Below, piece by piece: positions 27,735-35,383 of a DNA stretch of 47,249 nucleotides (position 1 is the stretch's first letter; each line of letters opens with the position of its first letter). Location of the stretch: the IMG/VR virus record IMGVR_UViG_3300032116_022059, positions 1 through 47,249 of that record; one strand, 5' to 3'. The position numbers were made by a program, and so were the translations under genes. Source of the DNA: a virus. Under the pieces are notes generated by a model that saw nothing but the letters and a program-made list of their open reading frames with translations, was not told where the DNA came from and made no database searches.

Positions 27735-28186
27735 GGAACACATACAGTAAAATAGAGATACATTCTTTAATAAAAGAATTTTTAACAGAAAAAGCCTCAG
27801 AGGACTACAATTCAGAAAGTGGTAATTATATGTTTTTTTCTAATTTAGAACAAATAAGAGATCAGGCCGATGAGATATTACAAATGTCGAGAAACAATGT
27901 CGATAGAATTTTAAGTGATGGACATGCCTGGGCTGTAGATCATATATCAACATCAAAAGATGATGTAGAAGAAGTATATAACTTCTTAAAGAACCGCAAT
28001 AATATGCCCTTAGAGGAAGGAAAAAAGAAAAGTGGTACCAAGCTTTGCGCGAGAGGAAAAGCTGCCGCAAAATCGAAATTTAAGGTGTATCCTTCAGCCT
28101 ATGCAAACGGATATGCGGTACAAGTTTGTAAAGGATCTAAACCTGGTTTAGATGGTAAAAAAAGATGCTCTCCCCCATATTGCTAA
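27731..28186 (+). CDS. Phage protein with C-terminal ARGKAAAK Cys module
   Basis: The 151-residue product has an N-terminal helix (SLIKEFLTEKASE), a charged middle and a C-terminal module: LCARGKAAAKSKFKV, YPSAYANGYAVQVCKG and KKRCSPPYC. Four Cys and many Lys suggest a compact, possibly metal-binding fold. I have seen this module at the C-terminus of proteins in other marine phages, with no assigned function. It ends just before a bidirectional terminator. Confidence 0.75.
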   Translation: MRNTYSKIEIHSLIKEFLTEKASEDYNSESGNYMFFSNLEQIRDQADEILQMSRNNVDRILSDGHAWAVDHISTSKDDVEEVYNFLKNRNNMPLEEGKKKSGTKLCARGKAAAKSKFKVYPSAYANGYAVQVCKGSKPGLDGKKRCSPPYC

Positions 28187-28188
28187 AT

Positions 28189-28221
28189 AAAAAGCCCCCA
28201 ATATAAACTGGGGGCTTTTTT
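28189..28221. terminator. Bidirectional Rho-independent terminator
   Basis: AAAAAGCCCCCA (28189-28200) pairs with TGGGGGCTTTTT (28209-28220). The hairpin has a G/C core and flanking A/T tracts on both sides, so it can work on either strand. It lies between the convergent genes ending at 28186 (+) and 28220 (-), the second of which has its stop inside the T-tract. It bounds the long plus-strand run. Confidence 0.93.
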
Positions 28222-28444
28222 AGTTTAAAATACTATCATCTAAAAGTCTGGAAGCAAAAGGTCCCAAATTTTCGTCTATCTCAGCAATATATTCGCCAAT
28301 TATTTCACAATAACCTAACCCATTATTTTCACAATATATTTGGGCGTCATAAAAAGAATCTGCTTCGATGTATGGGCCTAACCACTCACATAAAACACCA
28401 TCTTTTGGGTTTATAGCTTTTATTTTAGTGACATATTTTGGCAT
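28220..28444 (-). CDS. Small acidic phage protein, unknown function
   Basis: The 74-residue product (MPKYVTKIKAINPKDG...) is acidic, with two Cys in a YCENNGLGYCEI stretch. No domain is recognised and no signal peptide is seen. It shares one base with the preceding gene's stop (TAATG arrangement), so the two are translationally coupled. Its own stop lies at the edge of the terminator. Confidence 0.65.
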   Translation of the reverse strand: MPKYVTKIKAINPKDGVLCEWLGPYIEADSFYDAQIYCENNGLGYCEIIGEYIAEIDENLGPFASRLLDDSILN

Positions 28445-28851
28445 TATTTATTTTCATCAATAGCTAAGAACATTGCCGCGTCTAGTAAATCTAGAGCAAT
28501 CATTTTAAAAACAGTATTTGTTGTCTTATTAAACCAAATATAATAAATCGACCTATTGTGAGCTTTTTGTGAATAAATAACATAATCGTCAAAAGAGGTT
28601 TCTTCTGTCCATCCTGTCGAAATTAGTGGGACATCACTGAGTATCGATTTTATACTATTACCGTCTTTATTATAGACAATATCAAATCTATCTTCAGAAA
28701 AACAAAGGTTAGTTTTGACTTTAAATTCAGTACCAACAAAGGCGGTATCAGCCTCAACATAATAAATGTTGTTAAAGGTGTATGTTCCTATCTGAGAATA
28801 AGACATTACACTGTGAAAAATAAATGCGAGAATTAAGGTAATTTTTTTCAT
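28444..28851 (-). CDS. Secreted/periplasmic small protein with Bacteroidetes-style signal peptide
   Basis: The 135-residue product starts MKKITLILAFIFHSVMSYSQ, a classic Sec signal peptide ending SYS|Q, the pattern common in Flavobacteria. No lipobox Cys follows, so it should be soluble in the periplasm or outside the cell. The mature part is beta-rich with no named domain. It is followed at once by a small acidic protein. A role in the host envelope, such as superinfection exclusion or lysis support, is speculation. Confidence 0.75.
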   Translation of the reverse strand: MKKITLILAFIFHSVMSYSQIGTYTFNNIYYVEADTAFVGTEFKVKTNLCFSEDRFDIVYNKDGNSIKSILSDVPLISTGWTEETSFDDYVIYSQKAHNRSIYYIWFNKTTNTVFKMIALDLLDAAMFLAIDENK

Positions 28852-28863
28852 AATTATGGTTGT

Positions 28864-29292
28864 TTAACTTTCAATTAATTTAATATCAACAATTACAACT
28901 TCAAAGATAAATCCTTTACCAGCCAAAGGGTTATTCAAATCTAATTTAACTTTGTCGTCAGTCATGGATAAAACTTCCGCAGTAACTATACGATTTTTAA
29001 TCCTAGTTGTCACGTAATTTCCGACATTTATTTCACCATTAATTGATGATTTATCAATATCGATAATTAAATTTTCATCCCTAGCACCAAAACCATCTTC
29101 AGGGTTTACCACAATTCGTTTGCTTTCACCTATATGCATTCCGATTAAGGAGTTCTCAACTATTGGTAATAACTCGTTTGATCCTATTTCAGAATACATA
29201 GGGAATTCACTTTCCCAAATTTGTTTACCATCTAAATCCCACATCGTATAGCTAAATCGGACACCATCACCTTTTTGTACATTTTTAGTCAT
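28864..29292 (-). CDS. slyD: SlyD-like FKBP peptidyl-prolyl isomerase
   Basis: The 142-residue product follows the SlyD pattern: VRFSYTMWDLDGKQIWES at the N-terminus, GMHIGESKRIVVNPEDGFG, an inserted flap domain (about 75-115) and a C-terminal DLNNPLAGKGFIFEVVI that matches the VDGNHPLAGxxLxFEV family motif. SlyD isomerises proline bonds and acts as a chaperone. The His-rich metal-binding tail of enterobacterial SlyD is absent. It is the first gene of the minus-strand accessory trio and diverges from the nuclease gene. Confidence 0.88.
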   Translation of the reverse strand: MTKNVQKGDGVRFSYTMWDLDGKQIWESEFPMYSEIGSNELLPIVENSLIGMHIGESKRIVVNPEDGFGARDENLIIDIDKSSINGEINVGNYVTTRIKNRIVTAEVLSMTDDKVKLDLNNPLAGKGFIFEVVIVDIKLIES

Positions 29293-29339
29293 AATTTTTT
29301 TTATTTAAATTTGATTTAATCAATAATAGGTATATATTT
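29293..29339. promoter_or_regulatory. Divergent promoter region with TTGATTTAATCAA palindrome
   Basis: This 47-bp gap separates divergent genes. It contains the palindrome TTGATTTAATCAA (29311-29323). On the plus strand, TTTG (29310-29313) and TATATTTA (29333-29340) are 19 bases apart, close to the Bacteroidetes consensus (TTTG ... TAnnTTTG). If used, transcription would begin near 29347 and the second in-frame ATG (29355) would be the start. The assignment is tentative. Confidence 0.4.
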
Positions 29340-29867
29340 ATGAAAAAAAAAGAAATGAAGAAATTAAAAAATTTTTTAACACTTGTTATGTTGTTTTTTA
29401 CAACAATTAGTTACACACAATTACCTTTTGCTAAAGTATACGCTGTTCATGATGGTGACTCATATAAAATAGCTTACATAGGCGACACAACAAATACTAA
29501 GATTTGGATCAGGCTTAATCTAGTAGATGCCCCCGAAGTTAGGAGTAATTATGTAACCAGAGATCAAGCTGATGGTAGAATGGTTGCCGATTACATGAGA
29601 AACTATTTAAAAAATAAAATAGTAACAGTAGATACTTTATATCGAGACGTATATGATAGACATGTAGCTGCGGTTTATTTAGATAGTGTAGATGTCGCCG
29701 AATATATGTTAAAAAATGGGTATGGTTGGTACGTACCTGATGGACGCAAAGACATTAATCCTAAGTACAAAAAAGCATATTTAAGAGCTAGAAGAATAAA
29801 AATAGGTATATGGGACAATTCAAACATTATGAAACCATCCGCATTTAGAAAGAAGTACCGTTATTAA
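29340..29867 (+). CDS. Exported Staphylococcal nuclease-like (SNase) enzyme
   Basis: The 175-residue product has a signal peptide (LKNFLTLVMLFFTTISYTQ, cleaved before Gln27) and then an SNase OB-fold: AVHDGDS (35-41), Arg58 in WIRLNLVDAPE with Glu66, and Arg107 in YDRHV, matching the catalytic Arg35, Glu43 and Arg87 of the staphylococcal enzyme. It should cut DNA and RNA outside the cytoplasm. Its start may be ATG 29340 or ATG 29355. Its 3' end overlaps the convergent gene by 23 bases. Confidence 0.88.
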   Translation: MKKKEMKKLKNFLTLVMLFFTTISYTQLPFAKVYAVHDGDSYKIAYIGDTTNTKIWIRLNLVDAPEVRSNYVTRDQADGRMVADYMRNYLKNKIVTVDTLYRDVYDRHVAAVYLDSVDVAEYMLKNGYGWYVPDGRKDINPKYKKAYLRARRIKIGIWDNSNIMKPSAFRKKYRY

Positions 29868-30396
29868 CATATTCTTCCAAAACTCTACTAATAATTTCGT
29901 TTAATTTTTTATCCTTTTTAGGTACATATTTTACCATTTTAGGTTTGTTTCCCGTACCACTTTTATTATGAGTTTTTTCGGCTTGTCTCTTTTGTTGGCA
30001 AGCCGATTTTTTTTGAGAGTCTGTCATCTTGCCAGCAACACCGGCAGCTCTACATTTGGGGTATGCGGAATCGTCAGCCTCTTTTCTACCACATGGGGGG
30101 TGTTTCCCATTTTTATCTTTCCTACATATATTAACCCAAGGCCCTTTAGGTTGAGAACTGCCTTTTGGTTTTTTCTTTGTGCCAAACCAAACTCCAAGAT
30201 CTTCTTTAACTACTTCTTTTTCATCTAAATCATCAACATATTCTTCTGGGTCTGTGGAATCAGACACATCAATTAAAAATGGTTTTAGACTATAATCTTT
30301 CCATTTTCTAATTTTATTTTTTAATGGACTTGTGTAAGATCCACCTAAAGGTGAATTTGTAGCTTCTTCTATTTGACTAATAATTCTATTTTCCAT
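29845..30396 (-). CDS. Phage protein with C-terminal DUF6321-like Cys module
   Basis: The ATG at 30396 (MENRIISQ) is chosen over one 17 codons upstream that would run into the divergent gene. The 183-residue product has an acidic linker and a conserved Cys/His-rich module: PWVNICRKDKNGKHPPCGRKEA, AYPKCRAAGVAGKM, and SACQQKRQAEKTH. This matches a module (DUF6321, from memory) found in many phages, with no known function. It may bind metal or nucleic acid. Its 3' end overlaps the nuclease gene tail-to-tail. Confidence 0.75.
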   Translation of the reverse strand: MENRIISQIEEATNSPLGGSYTSPLKNKIRKWKDYSLKPFLIDVSDSTDPEEYVDDLDEKEVVKEDLGVWFGTKKKPKGSSQPKGPWVNICRKDKNGKHPPCGRKEADDSAYPKCRAAGVAGKMTDSQKKSACQQKRQAEKTHNKSGTGNKPKMVKYVPKKDKKLNEIISRVLEEYVNNGTSF

Positions 30397-30419
30397 ATTA
30401 TTATAAATATATGGAAAAT
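30388..30419. promoter_or_regulatory. 11-bp inverted repeat covering two divergent start codons
   Basis: ATTTTCCATAT (30388-30398) and ATATGGAAAAT (30409-30419) are perfect inverted copies around TATTATAAAT. Each arm holds the ATG of one divergent gene, so both proteins begin Met-Glu-Asn. Only 14 bases separate the two starts. A TATAAATA (30402-30409) overlaps the centre. It may be a shared operator or a leaderless divergent promoter. Confidence 0.6.
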
Positions 30420-30629
30420 CATAATGAACCTCAGAATATAGGTACATTATTTGGAAAATTTAAATATAATAATTTAGATGAACTAAATAATTTTGTAACA
30501 GACCTTAACAAAACCCAAGCTATATTTTTTTTAGTCGAAGCCGTACAGTATGCATATACAAATAATGTATATTCTTTAGCTGAAGCTGAAATAGTATCTA
30601 AATCAATCAGAGAACTAATATCTAAATAA
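30411..30629 (+). CDS. Small acidic helical protein, unknown function
   Basis: The 72-residue product (MENHNEPQNI...) is helical and acidic (YSLAEAEIVSKSIREL). No motif is recognised. Its ATG lies one base after a TATAAATA and inside the right arm of an inverted repeat, leaving no room for a leader if transcription starts there. It is followed three bases later by the methylglyoxal synthase gene, with which it likely forms a bicistronic unit. Confidence 0.65.
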   Translation: MENHNEPQNIGTLFGKFKYNNLDELNNFVTDLNKTQAIFFLVEAVQYAYTNNVYSLAEAEIVSKSIRELISK

Positions 30630-30632
30630 TAT

Positions 30633-31019
30633 ATGAATATAGCCCTAATATCACACGATAATAAAAAACCTGATATGGTATCTTTTATCCTTAAAAGATT
30701 AAGCTACTTTTCTAGTAATGATATACAAATATTTGCAACAGGTACAACTGGTAAATATTTAAAAAATGCAGGACTAAATAACGTTAAAACTGTTTTAAGC
30801 GGCCCAATTGGTGGTGATGCTCAAATTGCTGCTAAAATTGCTAATAAAGAAATTGATTGTGTAATCTTTTTTGTTGACCCATTGGATGTCCATCCGCACC
30901 AAGTTGACGTTAACATGCTATTAAGAATCTGTAACGTTCATGACGTTCCTCTAGCGACAAATTCTAGTACAGCAGAGCTGGTTTTTGACTCGTTATTAAA
31001 TAAGAAAGGGAGCGACTAA
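30633..31019 (+). CDS. mgsA: Methylglyoxal synthase
   Basis: The 128-residue product contains the full MgsA signature: SHDNKK (7-12) with catalytic-site His8, TGTTG (36-40), SGPIGGD (56-62, catalytic Asp62), VDPLDVHPHQ (81-90) and ATNSSTAE. It converts dihydroxyacetone phosphate to methylglyoxal and phosphate. It is slightly shorter than E. coli MgsA (152) because both ends are trimmed; the active site is complete. The stop codon lies in a strong terminator. It is the last gene before the head module, which is on the other strand. Confidence 0.93.
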   Translation: MNIALISHDNKKPDMVSFILKRLSYFSSNDIQIFATGTTGKYLKNAGLNNVKTVLSGPIGGDAQIAAKIANKEIDCVIFFVDPLDVHPHQVDVNMLLRICNVHDVPLATNSSTAELVFDSLLNKKGSD

Positions 31020-31030
31020 TCGCTCCCTTT
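31005..31030. terminator. Bidirectional Rho-independent terminator
   Basis: AAAGGGAGCGA (31005-31015) pairs perfectly with TCGCTCCCTTT (31020-31030) around CTAA. The mgsA stop TAA is in the loop. T-rich flanks on both sides let it end transcription of mgsA (+) and of the capsid gene (-), which stops at 31056. Confidence 0.93.
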
Positions 31031-31055
31031 ATTTGAAATAATATTCTTATTTGGA

Positions 31056-32909
31056 TTATCTTAATTCTTGTAAGTCAAATGTTCTAACACCATCAACAAC
31101 AATTCTACCATAGAACCTATTGTTAACCATTTTCTTAGCGTATCTAGTCATGATACCTTTGATTGGCGTAAAGTTAAATGGATTATACATTGTTGGTGTT
31201 AATTGTAATGGAACATATGGTGCGTAGATGTAACCAGTATCTAACAATGATGTACCTTTGTGTCCCATTAATACTGTATTAGGTGGGAAGTAAGGGTCAC
31301 GATAAACTTGGTAACGACCAGCTAATGAACCAACTCTTTCAATACCCATGTTGTACTGATCCTGATCTGGAGATGCATTTGATACGTGGAAGTATTCTAA
31401 GTCATCAAAAATTGCTGAAATTTCAGATGAAACAACAATCCAGTTAGCACCACCTCTCAATGTAGATTTGTGGATTTGGGCAGAAATTTGGTTTATAGCA
31501 GTAATCAACGTTTGGTTCCAATCTTTTTGCGTATAAGATGTTGTATTTGCAAGTCTTCTCCATCCATTGTAATCCCAACGTAATGTCCATGCAGCACCTT
31601 TACGTAAGTCACGTAAGATTTCACGGTCAATCTCTGCTGCGATTTGCTCAGATAACAATGCTGTTAACTCAGCCTCAGCATCAATATTGTGGAATGCGGC
31701 TACGTCTTGAGCTAATTCTGGAGACCATTGTGCTCTTAGTTTTCTTTCTGTAACAGATACAGTTACTGACTCAAGATCAAAAGAAACTTCACCAATTTTA
31801 TCTTCAAATTCTAATTCTTCGTAACGCTTCCAAACAGCTTTGATAGGAGCATTAGCACCTGTTCCACTCCAAGCATTTGTTGTTATTGTTGCACCAGAAT
31901 AACCATCAGGTGTTGATTGACCGCATGAAACGCAAACAGGGACTTGTGTATCAATTTCTAAGTAAATTACGCCAGTTGCACTGCAAATGTCATAGAATGT
32001 ACCACCATTACCACCTGTTGTTGACCTATTAAATGCTGCTGTTGTGTTTGAGCCATACTCAACCATACCCTTACCATATTTCTGAGTAACGACTCTGAAT
32101 AATAATGGAGCATATGTTGATGTTCCTAATTCCGTTGCTACAGTTGAATTTGTAGTATAAAGTTTTAAGTCCGATAAGAATGATTCTGTATCCATTTCTT
32201 GACCATCAGGGCCAATCAACTTACCGTCACCTGTTGACGTGAAACCAGACATACCTAATAATATCTTTCTGAATTCACCATTAGTGTATGCAGATGTAAT
32301 TAAAGCACCATTATTCCACGCAACAGTTTGTGTGTTAGCTGTTACAAATAAGAAACGACCTTTTGAGTAATCAAATAATCCAGCAGGATTTAATGCTGGC
32401 TCAGCACCCTCATAGAATAAATCATATAAGTTTTTAGTGTAAGCATTTGCATCGTTAGGATATCCAGCACCAGGTGAACCTGGGTAGTTACCAGGAGATC
32501 CAACTGGAGCATAGTGCGAACCAGAATCGGAGAATCCACCAGGAATATTACCATCAACGGTTGCTCCAGAATAACCTTGAATTCTCGGCACAAAGTAGAA
32601 TAACTTACCGATAGGTAGATTCATAGCTTGAACCGAAACAATGTCGTTTGCTAATAATTTAGAGAAAACTCTTCTAACTATCGGGAAAACAACAGTTTCA
32701 AAAGAACCTGAAGAATCTGTAGATGACGCTTCGTTTATCAAGAAAGACGCTTGGTTTTCATATAATTGAGCAACGTTTTCTTTCATGTGACCTCTAAGAC
32801 CTTCTAAGAACCCTAGACGATCCCATTTGTTAATTGTGTCCTCTTTGATAACTTTTAAATGTTTTAATCCTATGTTACCAACAAGACCGCTTTCTAATAA
32901 TGCACCCAT
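31056..32909 (-). CDS. gp23: Major capsid protein, T4 gp23-like
   Basis: The 617-residue product has the gp23 hallmarks: TVSVTERKLRAQWSPELAQDVAA, HNIDAEAELTALLSEQIAAEI and DREILRDLR, and an N-terminal SFETVVFPIVRRVF segment. It forms the hexons of the prolate or isometric head and is usually cleaved by the gp21 protease near residue 65. It is about 100 residues longer than T4 gp23 (521). The extra length is in a Gly/Asn/Tyr-rich insertion (about residues 115-200) and a Cys-containing loop near residue 325. Confidence 0.97.
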   Translation of the reverse strand: MGALLESGLVGNIGLKHLKVIKEDTINKWDRLGFLEGLRGHMKENVAQLYENQASFLINEASSTDSSGSFETVVFPIVRRVFSKLLANDIVSVQAMNLPIGKLFYFVPRIQGYSGATVDGNIPGGFSDSGSHYAPVGSPGNYPGSPGAGYPNDANAYTKNLYDLFYEGAEPALNPAGLFDYSKGRFLFVTANTQTVAWNNGALITSAYTNGEFRKILLGMSGFTSTGDGKLIGPDGQEMDTESFLSDLKLYTTNSTVATELGTSTYAPLLFRVVTQKYGKGMVEYGSNTTAAFNRSTTGGNGGTFYDICSATGVIYLEIDTQVPVCVSCGQSTPDGYSGATITTNAWSGTGANAPIKAVWKRYEELEFEDKIGEVSFDLESVTVSVTERKLRAQWSPELAQDVAAFHNIDAEAELTALLSEQIAAEIDREILRDLRKGAAWTLRWDYNGWRRLANTTSYTQKDWNQTLITAINQISAQIHKSTLRGGANWIVVSSEISAIFDDLEYFHVSNASPDQDQYNMGIERVGSLAGRYQVYRDPYFPPNTVLMGHKGTSLLDTGYIYAPYVPLQLTPTMYNPFNFTPIKGIMTRYAKKMVNNRFYGRIVVDGVRTFDLQELR

Positions 32910-32946
32910 GTTTTATTTTTTTTTTAGGTTTAGTTTATTTTTTAAA

Positions 32947-34986
32947 TTATATGACGTTATTAACTTTAGTCATTAGATCTTTCATTCTTAAAAACTGAGG
33001 ATTTTCGTATGTTTTTGATTCAATCAAATTAGATGCAGACCCAGAATATTGAGTTTTATCTATTTTATTTTGAATTGATTCAGTAACAACTCCGCCTGAA
33101 TTTTTATTTGAAAGTTCGTTTTTTATTGATTTGTATAAATTCTTAGACTCTTTTAGTGATTCAACACCATCAAATCTTCTTAAGATATTTATTTTTTCCT
33201 GTTTAGTTGTTGAATGTTCAGTAAACAATCTTGTCGCATACGCTAAATTAGAATTGAATACAGCGACTTCATTTAACTTTTCTCTAAACATATTTAAAGC
33301 GTTCCTATACTCTTCATTCTTTTCTCTTAAAAGAATAAGCTCATTTTCAACACTTTCTGTTCTTAAATGTCTAGGAGCTGCTTTTGGTTTTGGTAATCCT
33401 TTTTTACCGAAAAATTTTCCAGCACCAAGAGTTCTTGAAGCTTCAGTAGTTTCGGATTTTTTTGGTCGCATTTTAAAATCAGTATTTTCTTCTTTGAATT
33501 CAAATTTAGGCTTACCCATACCAACACCTCTAGTACCACGTTTCATTTTTGTTTTAAAACCACCAGATTGTTTTTTATAAGAAAATTTACTTGGTTTACC
33601 CATGCCCATACCTTTTGGTTTAAATGCTTCCTTTATGTCATCATAATCAGAAACTTCTTCCCCTCCATATCTATCATCATAGATATCTTCTTCAAAATCA
33701 AGGCCATTTCTTTCATATTCCTCAAAGTCAGCTTCTTCATTATCATCCTCAAGATCAGGTATAGACATATAATCATCATCATCATCTGTATCATACTTTT
33801 CCATATCAGACACATTTTCACCATCGATACCAAATTTTTCGTAGTTTGATTCACGGTCAAAGGTATCCGGGAACATATCTGTTCCTAATTCAAGTTCATA
33901 AAGAATTTCTTCATTTAAAGTGTCATCATCTTCTTCTTCATCATATCCCTCGGAATATTCACCACGAAAACGTCCAGAACCCATCATATCATCTTCATCG
34001 GATGACGCGGACCCTAATGACATATCAAATTCATCATCGTCTTCATCGTCTTCATCGTTTCCATAGGTGTCTAATGGTATGTCAAATTCTTCTTCTCCTT
34101 CATCATCAAAGTCAATACCACTACGACGACCAGCAGCAATTACACGATCAATGTGTGCTTTAATTTCTTCTGGAGCTAATTCACTAAATAAGTTATTGTC
34201 AATTATTTCTTGGTCCATTGGATCCAAATCAACTCTACTACCCGAAGGACGATCATCAAATTCATCATAATCAGAATCACCAAAACCTGGCATCTCATCA
34301 TAATCATTATCAGAAGCTCTAGATCCTGACATCATATCAATATCTTCGTCTTCGTACATATTCTCAAATAAATTTCTACGTTTCATAGATTCTCCTAAGG
34401 CTATTTTATATTCGACATCAGATTCTGAATCTGATAAGTCTATGGTATTACCTGTTTTTTTTACGATAATGCCATCGGTTTCTTTCATTGCTTTAAATAC
34501 TTTTAAAATTTCATCAGTACTAGCGTGAGTTAGGTCGATTTCAGTATCATCATCACCAGTTATACCGTCGACACGAATATCAGTACTCATGTCATCTTCA
34601 AAGTCATCTGCACTAAATGTTCCCATTTCGTTATCTTCAAGATCATCAAGATCCATTTCATCATCTTCAAGATCATCAAGATCCATTTCATCATCTTCAA
34701 GATCATCAAGATCCATTTCATCATCTTCAAGATCATCAAGATTCATTTCAGCATCAAGTGCTTCAAGATCTTCATCATCTTCAATATCTTTTGCAAGATC
34801 ATCTTCATCCTCCTCGTTAATCCTACGAGCTTTTTTGGTATTAGTCTTTAATGACTCTTTTACTAAACTGCTGATTTCATTCCCCATTGTGGCGGAAAGT
34901 ATTCCTTTTGCGTTTTCTGTCACTATATCTTCCAAACCTTTTATTTGGACTAGTGCTTCTTCTACAATGTTTTCTTTTTGTGCCAT
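32947..34986 (-). CDS. gp22: Prohead core scaffold, T4 gp22-like, with acidic repeat
   Basis: The 679-residue product is very acidic. It has an N-terminal helical region, then four (DDLEDDEMDL)-type repeats near residues 80-120, further Asp/Glu tracts, a Lys/Arg-rich middle (about 460-530) and a gp22-like C-terminal helix: FREKLNEVAVFNSNLAYATRLF, STTKQEKINILRRFDGV and ESKNLYKSIKNEL. In T4 gp22 is the main scaffold around which the capsid assembles. It is much longer than T4 gp22 (269). It lies directly upstream of gp23 in transcription order. Confidence 0.88.
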   Translation of the reverse strand: MAQKENIVEEALVQIKGLEDIVTENAKGILSATMGNEISSLVKESLKTNTKKARRINEEDEDDLAKDIEDDEDLEALDAEMNLDDLEDDEMDLDDLEDDEMDLDDLEDDEMDLDDLEDNEMGTFSADDFEDDMSTDIRVDGITGDDDTEIDLTHASTDEILKVFKAMKETDGIIVKKTGNTIDLSDSESDVEYKIALGESMKRRNLFENMYEDEDIDMMSGSRASDNDYDEMPGFGDSDYDEFDDRPSGSRVDLDPMDQEIIDNNLFSELAPEEIKAHIDRVIAAGRRSGIDFDDEGEEEFDIPLDTYGNDEDDEDDDEFDMSLGSASSDEDDMMGSGRFRGEYSEGYDEEEDDDTLNEEILYELELGTDMFPDTFDRESNYEKFGIDGENVSDMEKYDTDDDDDYMSIPDLEDDNEEADFEEYERNGLDFEEDIYDDRYGGEEVSDYDDIKEAFKPKGMGMGKPSKFSYKKQSGGFKTKMKRGTRGVGMGKPKFEFKEENTDFKMRPKKSETTEASRTLGAGKFFGKKGLPKPKAAPRHLRTESVENELILLREKNEEYRNALNMFREKLNEVAVFNSNLAYATRLFTEHSTTKQEKINILRRFDGVESLKESKNLYKSIKNELSNKNSGGVVTESIQNKIDKTQYSGSASNLIESKTYENPQFLRMKDLMTKVNNVI
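34631..34750 (-). repeat. Four tandem 30-bp repeats in the scaffold gene
   Basis: Units of 30 bp (34631-34660, 34661-34690, 34691-34720, 34721-34750) are nearly identical, with single changes in the first and last. They encode four copies of a ten-residue Asp-Asp-Leu-Glu-Asp-Asp-Glu-Met-Asp-Leu-type motif and stay in frame. It is a coding repeat, prone to copy-number change. Confidence 0.93.
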
Positions 34987-35069
34987 TTACATTTATGTTT
35001 TTAAACAAACATTATTTTTTATATTGTTGCAAATAGTATACAACAATATAAATATTATGAAAAATAAAA

Positions 35070-35095
35070 AAAGGCGACTTTAGTAAGTCACCTTT
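35070..35095 (-). terminator. Rho-independent terminator (distal of a tandem pair)
   Basis: On the minus strand AAAGGTGACTT (35085-35095) pairs with AAGTCGCCTTT (35070-35080), with one G-U pair, around ACTA, followed by a T-tract. On the plus strand the same position would be a C-A mismatch, so the hairpin fits minus-strand use. It backs up the terminator at 35112-35140. Confidence 0.8.
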
Positions 35096-35111
35096 CAAAA
35101 AAAAATAAAAA

Positions 35112-35140
35112 AAATGGCCAGAAAATAATTCTGGCCATTT
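35112..35140 (-). terminator. Rho-independent terminator (proximal of a tandem pair)
   Basis: AAATGGCCAGAA (35112-35123) and TTCTGGCCATTT (35129-35140) form a perfect 12-bp stem around AATAA. On the minus strand it is followed by a run of T, so it should stop the transcript that ends with the small gene at 35166. Confidence 0.88.
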
Positions 35141-35165
35141 AGATCATACTGTATTTGAGATTATA

Positions 35166-35375
35166 TTAGTTAATAACCGTATCAATTTTAGATTCTGAAA
35201 CAGAAGTTATTCTCCAATCTTGAGGGAAATCTTTAAAGTTTTCTGTAACTTTTGCCTCAACATCTGTTACAGAAAAGCCCTTAACAAGCTTTTCTTCTTT
35301 AATTTTTTTAATTTTCCCTGAATTCTCGTCAACGATGTCAAGTTGTACTTTTACGATGAAATATTTTTCGTCCAT
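35166..35375 (-). CDS. Small phage protein, DUF4494-like, unknown function
   Basis: The 69-residue product is a compact alpha/beta protein: YFIVKVQLDIVDENSGKIKK, then VKGFSVTDVEAKVTENF and WRITSVSESKIDTVI. The layout (strand, Lys-rich turn, LVxxxSxTDAEAxV helix, strand) resembles DUF4494 of Bacteroidetes and its phages, recognised from memory with moderate confidence. It lies between the protease and scaffold genes and is followed by a tandem terminator. Confidence 0.6.
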   Translation of the reverse strand: MDEKYFIVKVQLDIVDENSGKIKKIKEEKLVKGFSVTDVEAKVTENFKDFPQDWRITSVSESKIDTVIN

Positions 35376-35383
35376 AGTGTATT

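Larger units (their letters stand above)
34987..35165. other. Non-coding gap with tandem terminators and AT-rich leader
   Basis: This 179-bp stretch, the largest gap in the head module, has no credible gene. Its left half is a very A/T-rich leader for the scaffold gene (34987-35065, including a TATAAATA on the plus strand near 35049). Its right half holds two terminator hairpins for the minus-strand transcript that ends with the gene at 35166. The scaffold and capsid genes therefore probably have their own promoter here. Confidence 0.7.

Noticed and set aside
33131-34820. Plus-strand open frames opposite the scaffold gene (Ser- or His-rich products)
   Set aside because: They are antisense to a well-supported gp22-like gene and their composition mirrors its Asp/Glu codons.
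35056-35082. Tiny frame MKNKKRRL after a TATAAATA in the gap
   Set aside because: Eight codons only, ending in the terminator stem; no support as a gene.
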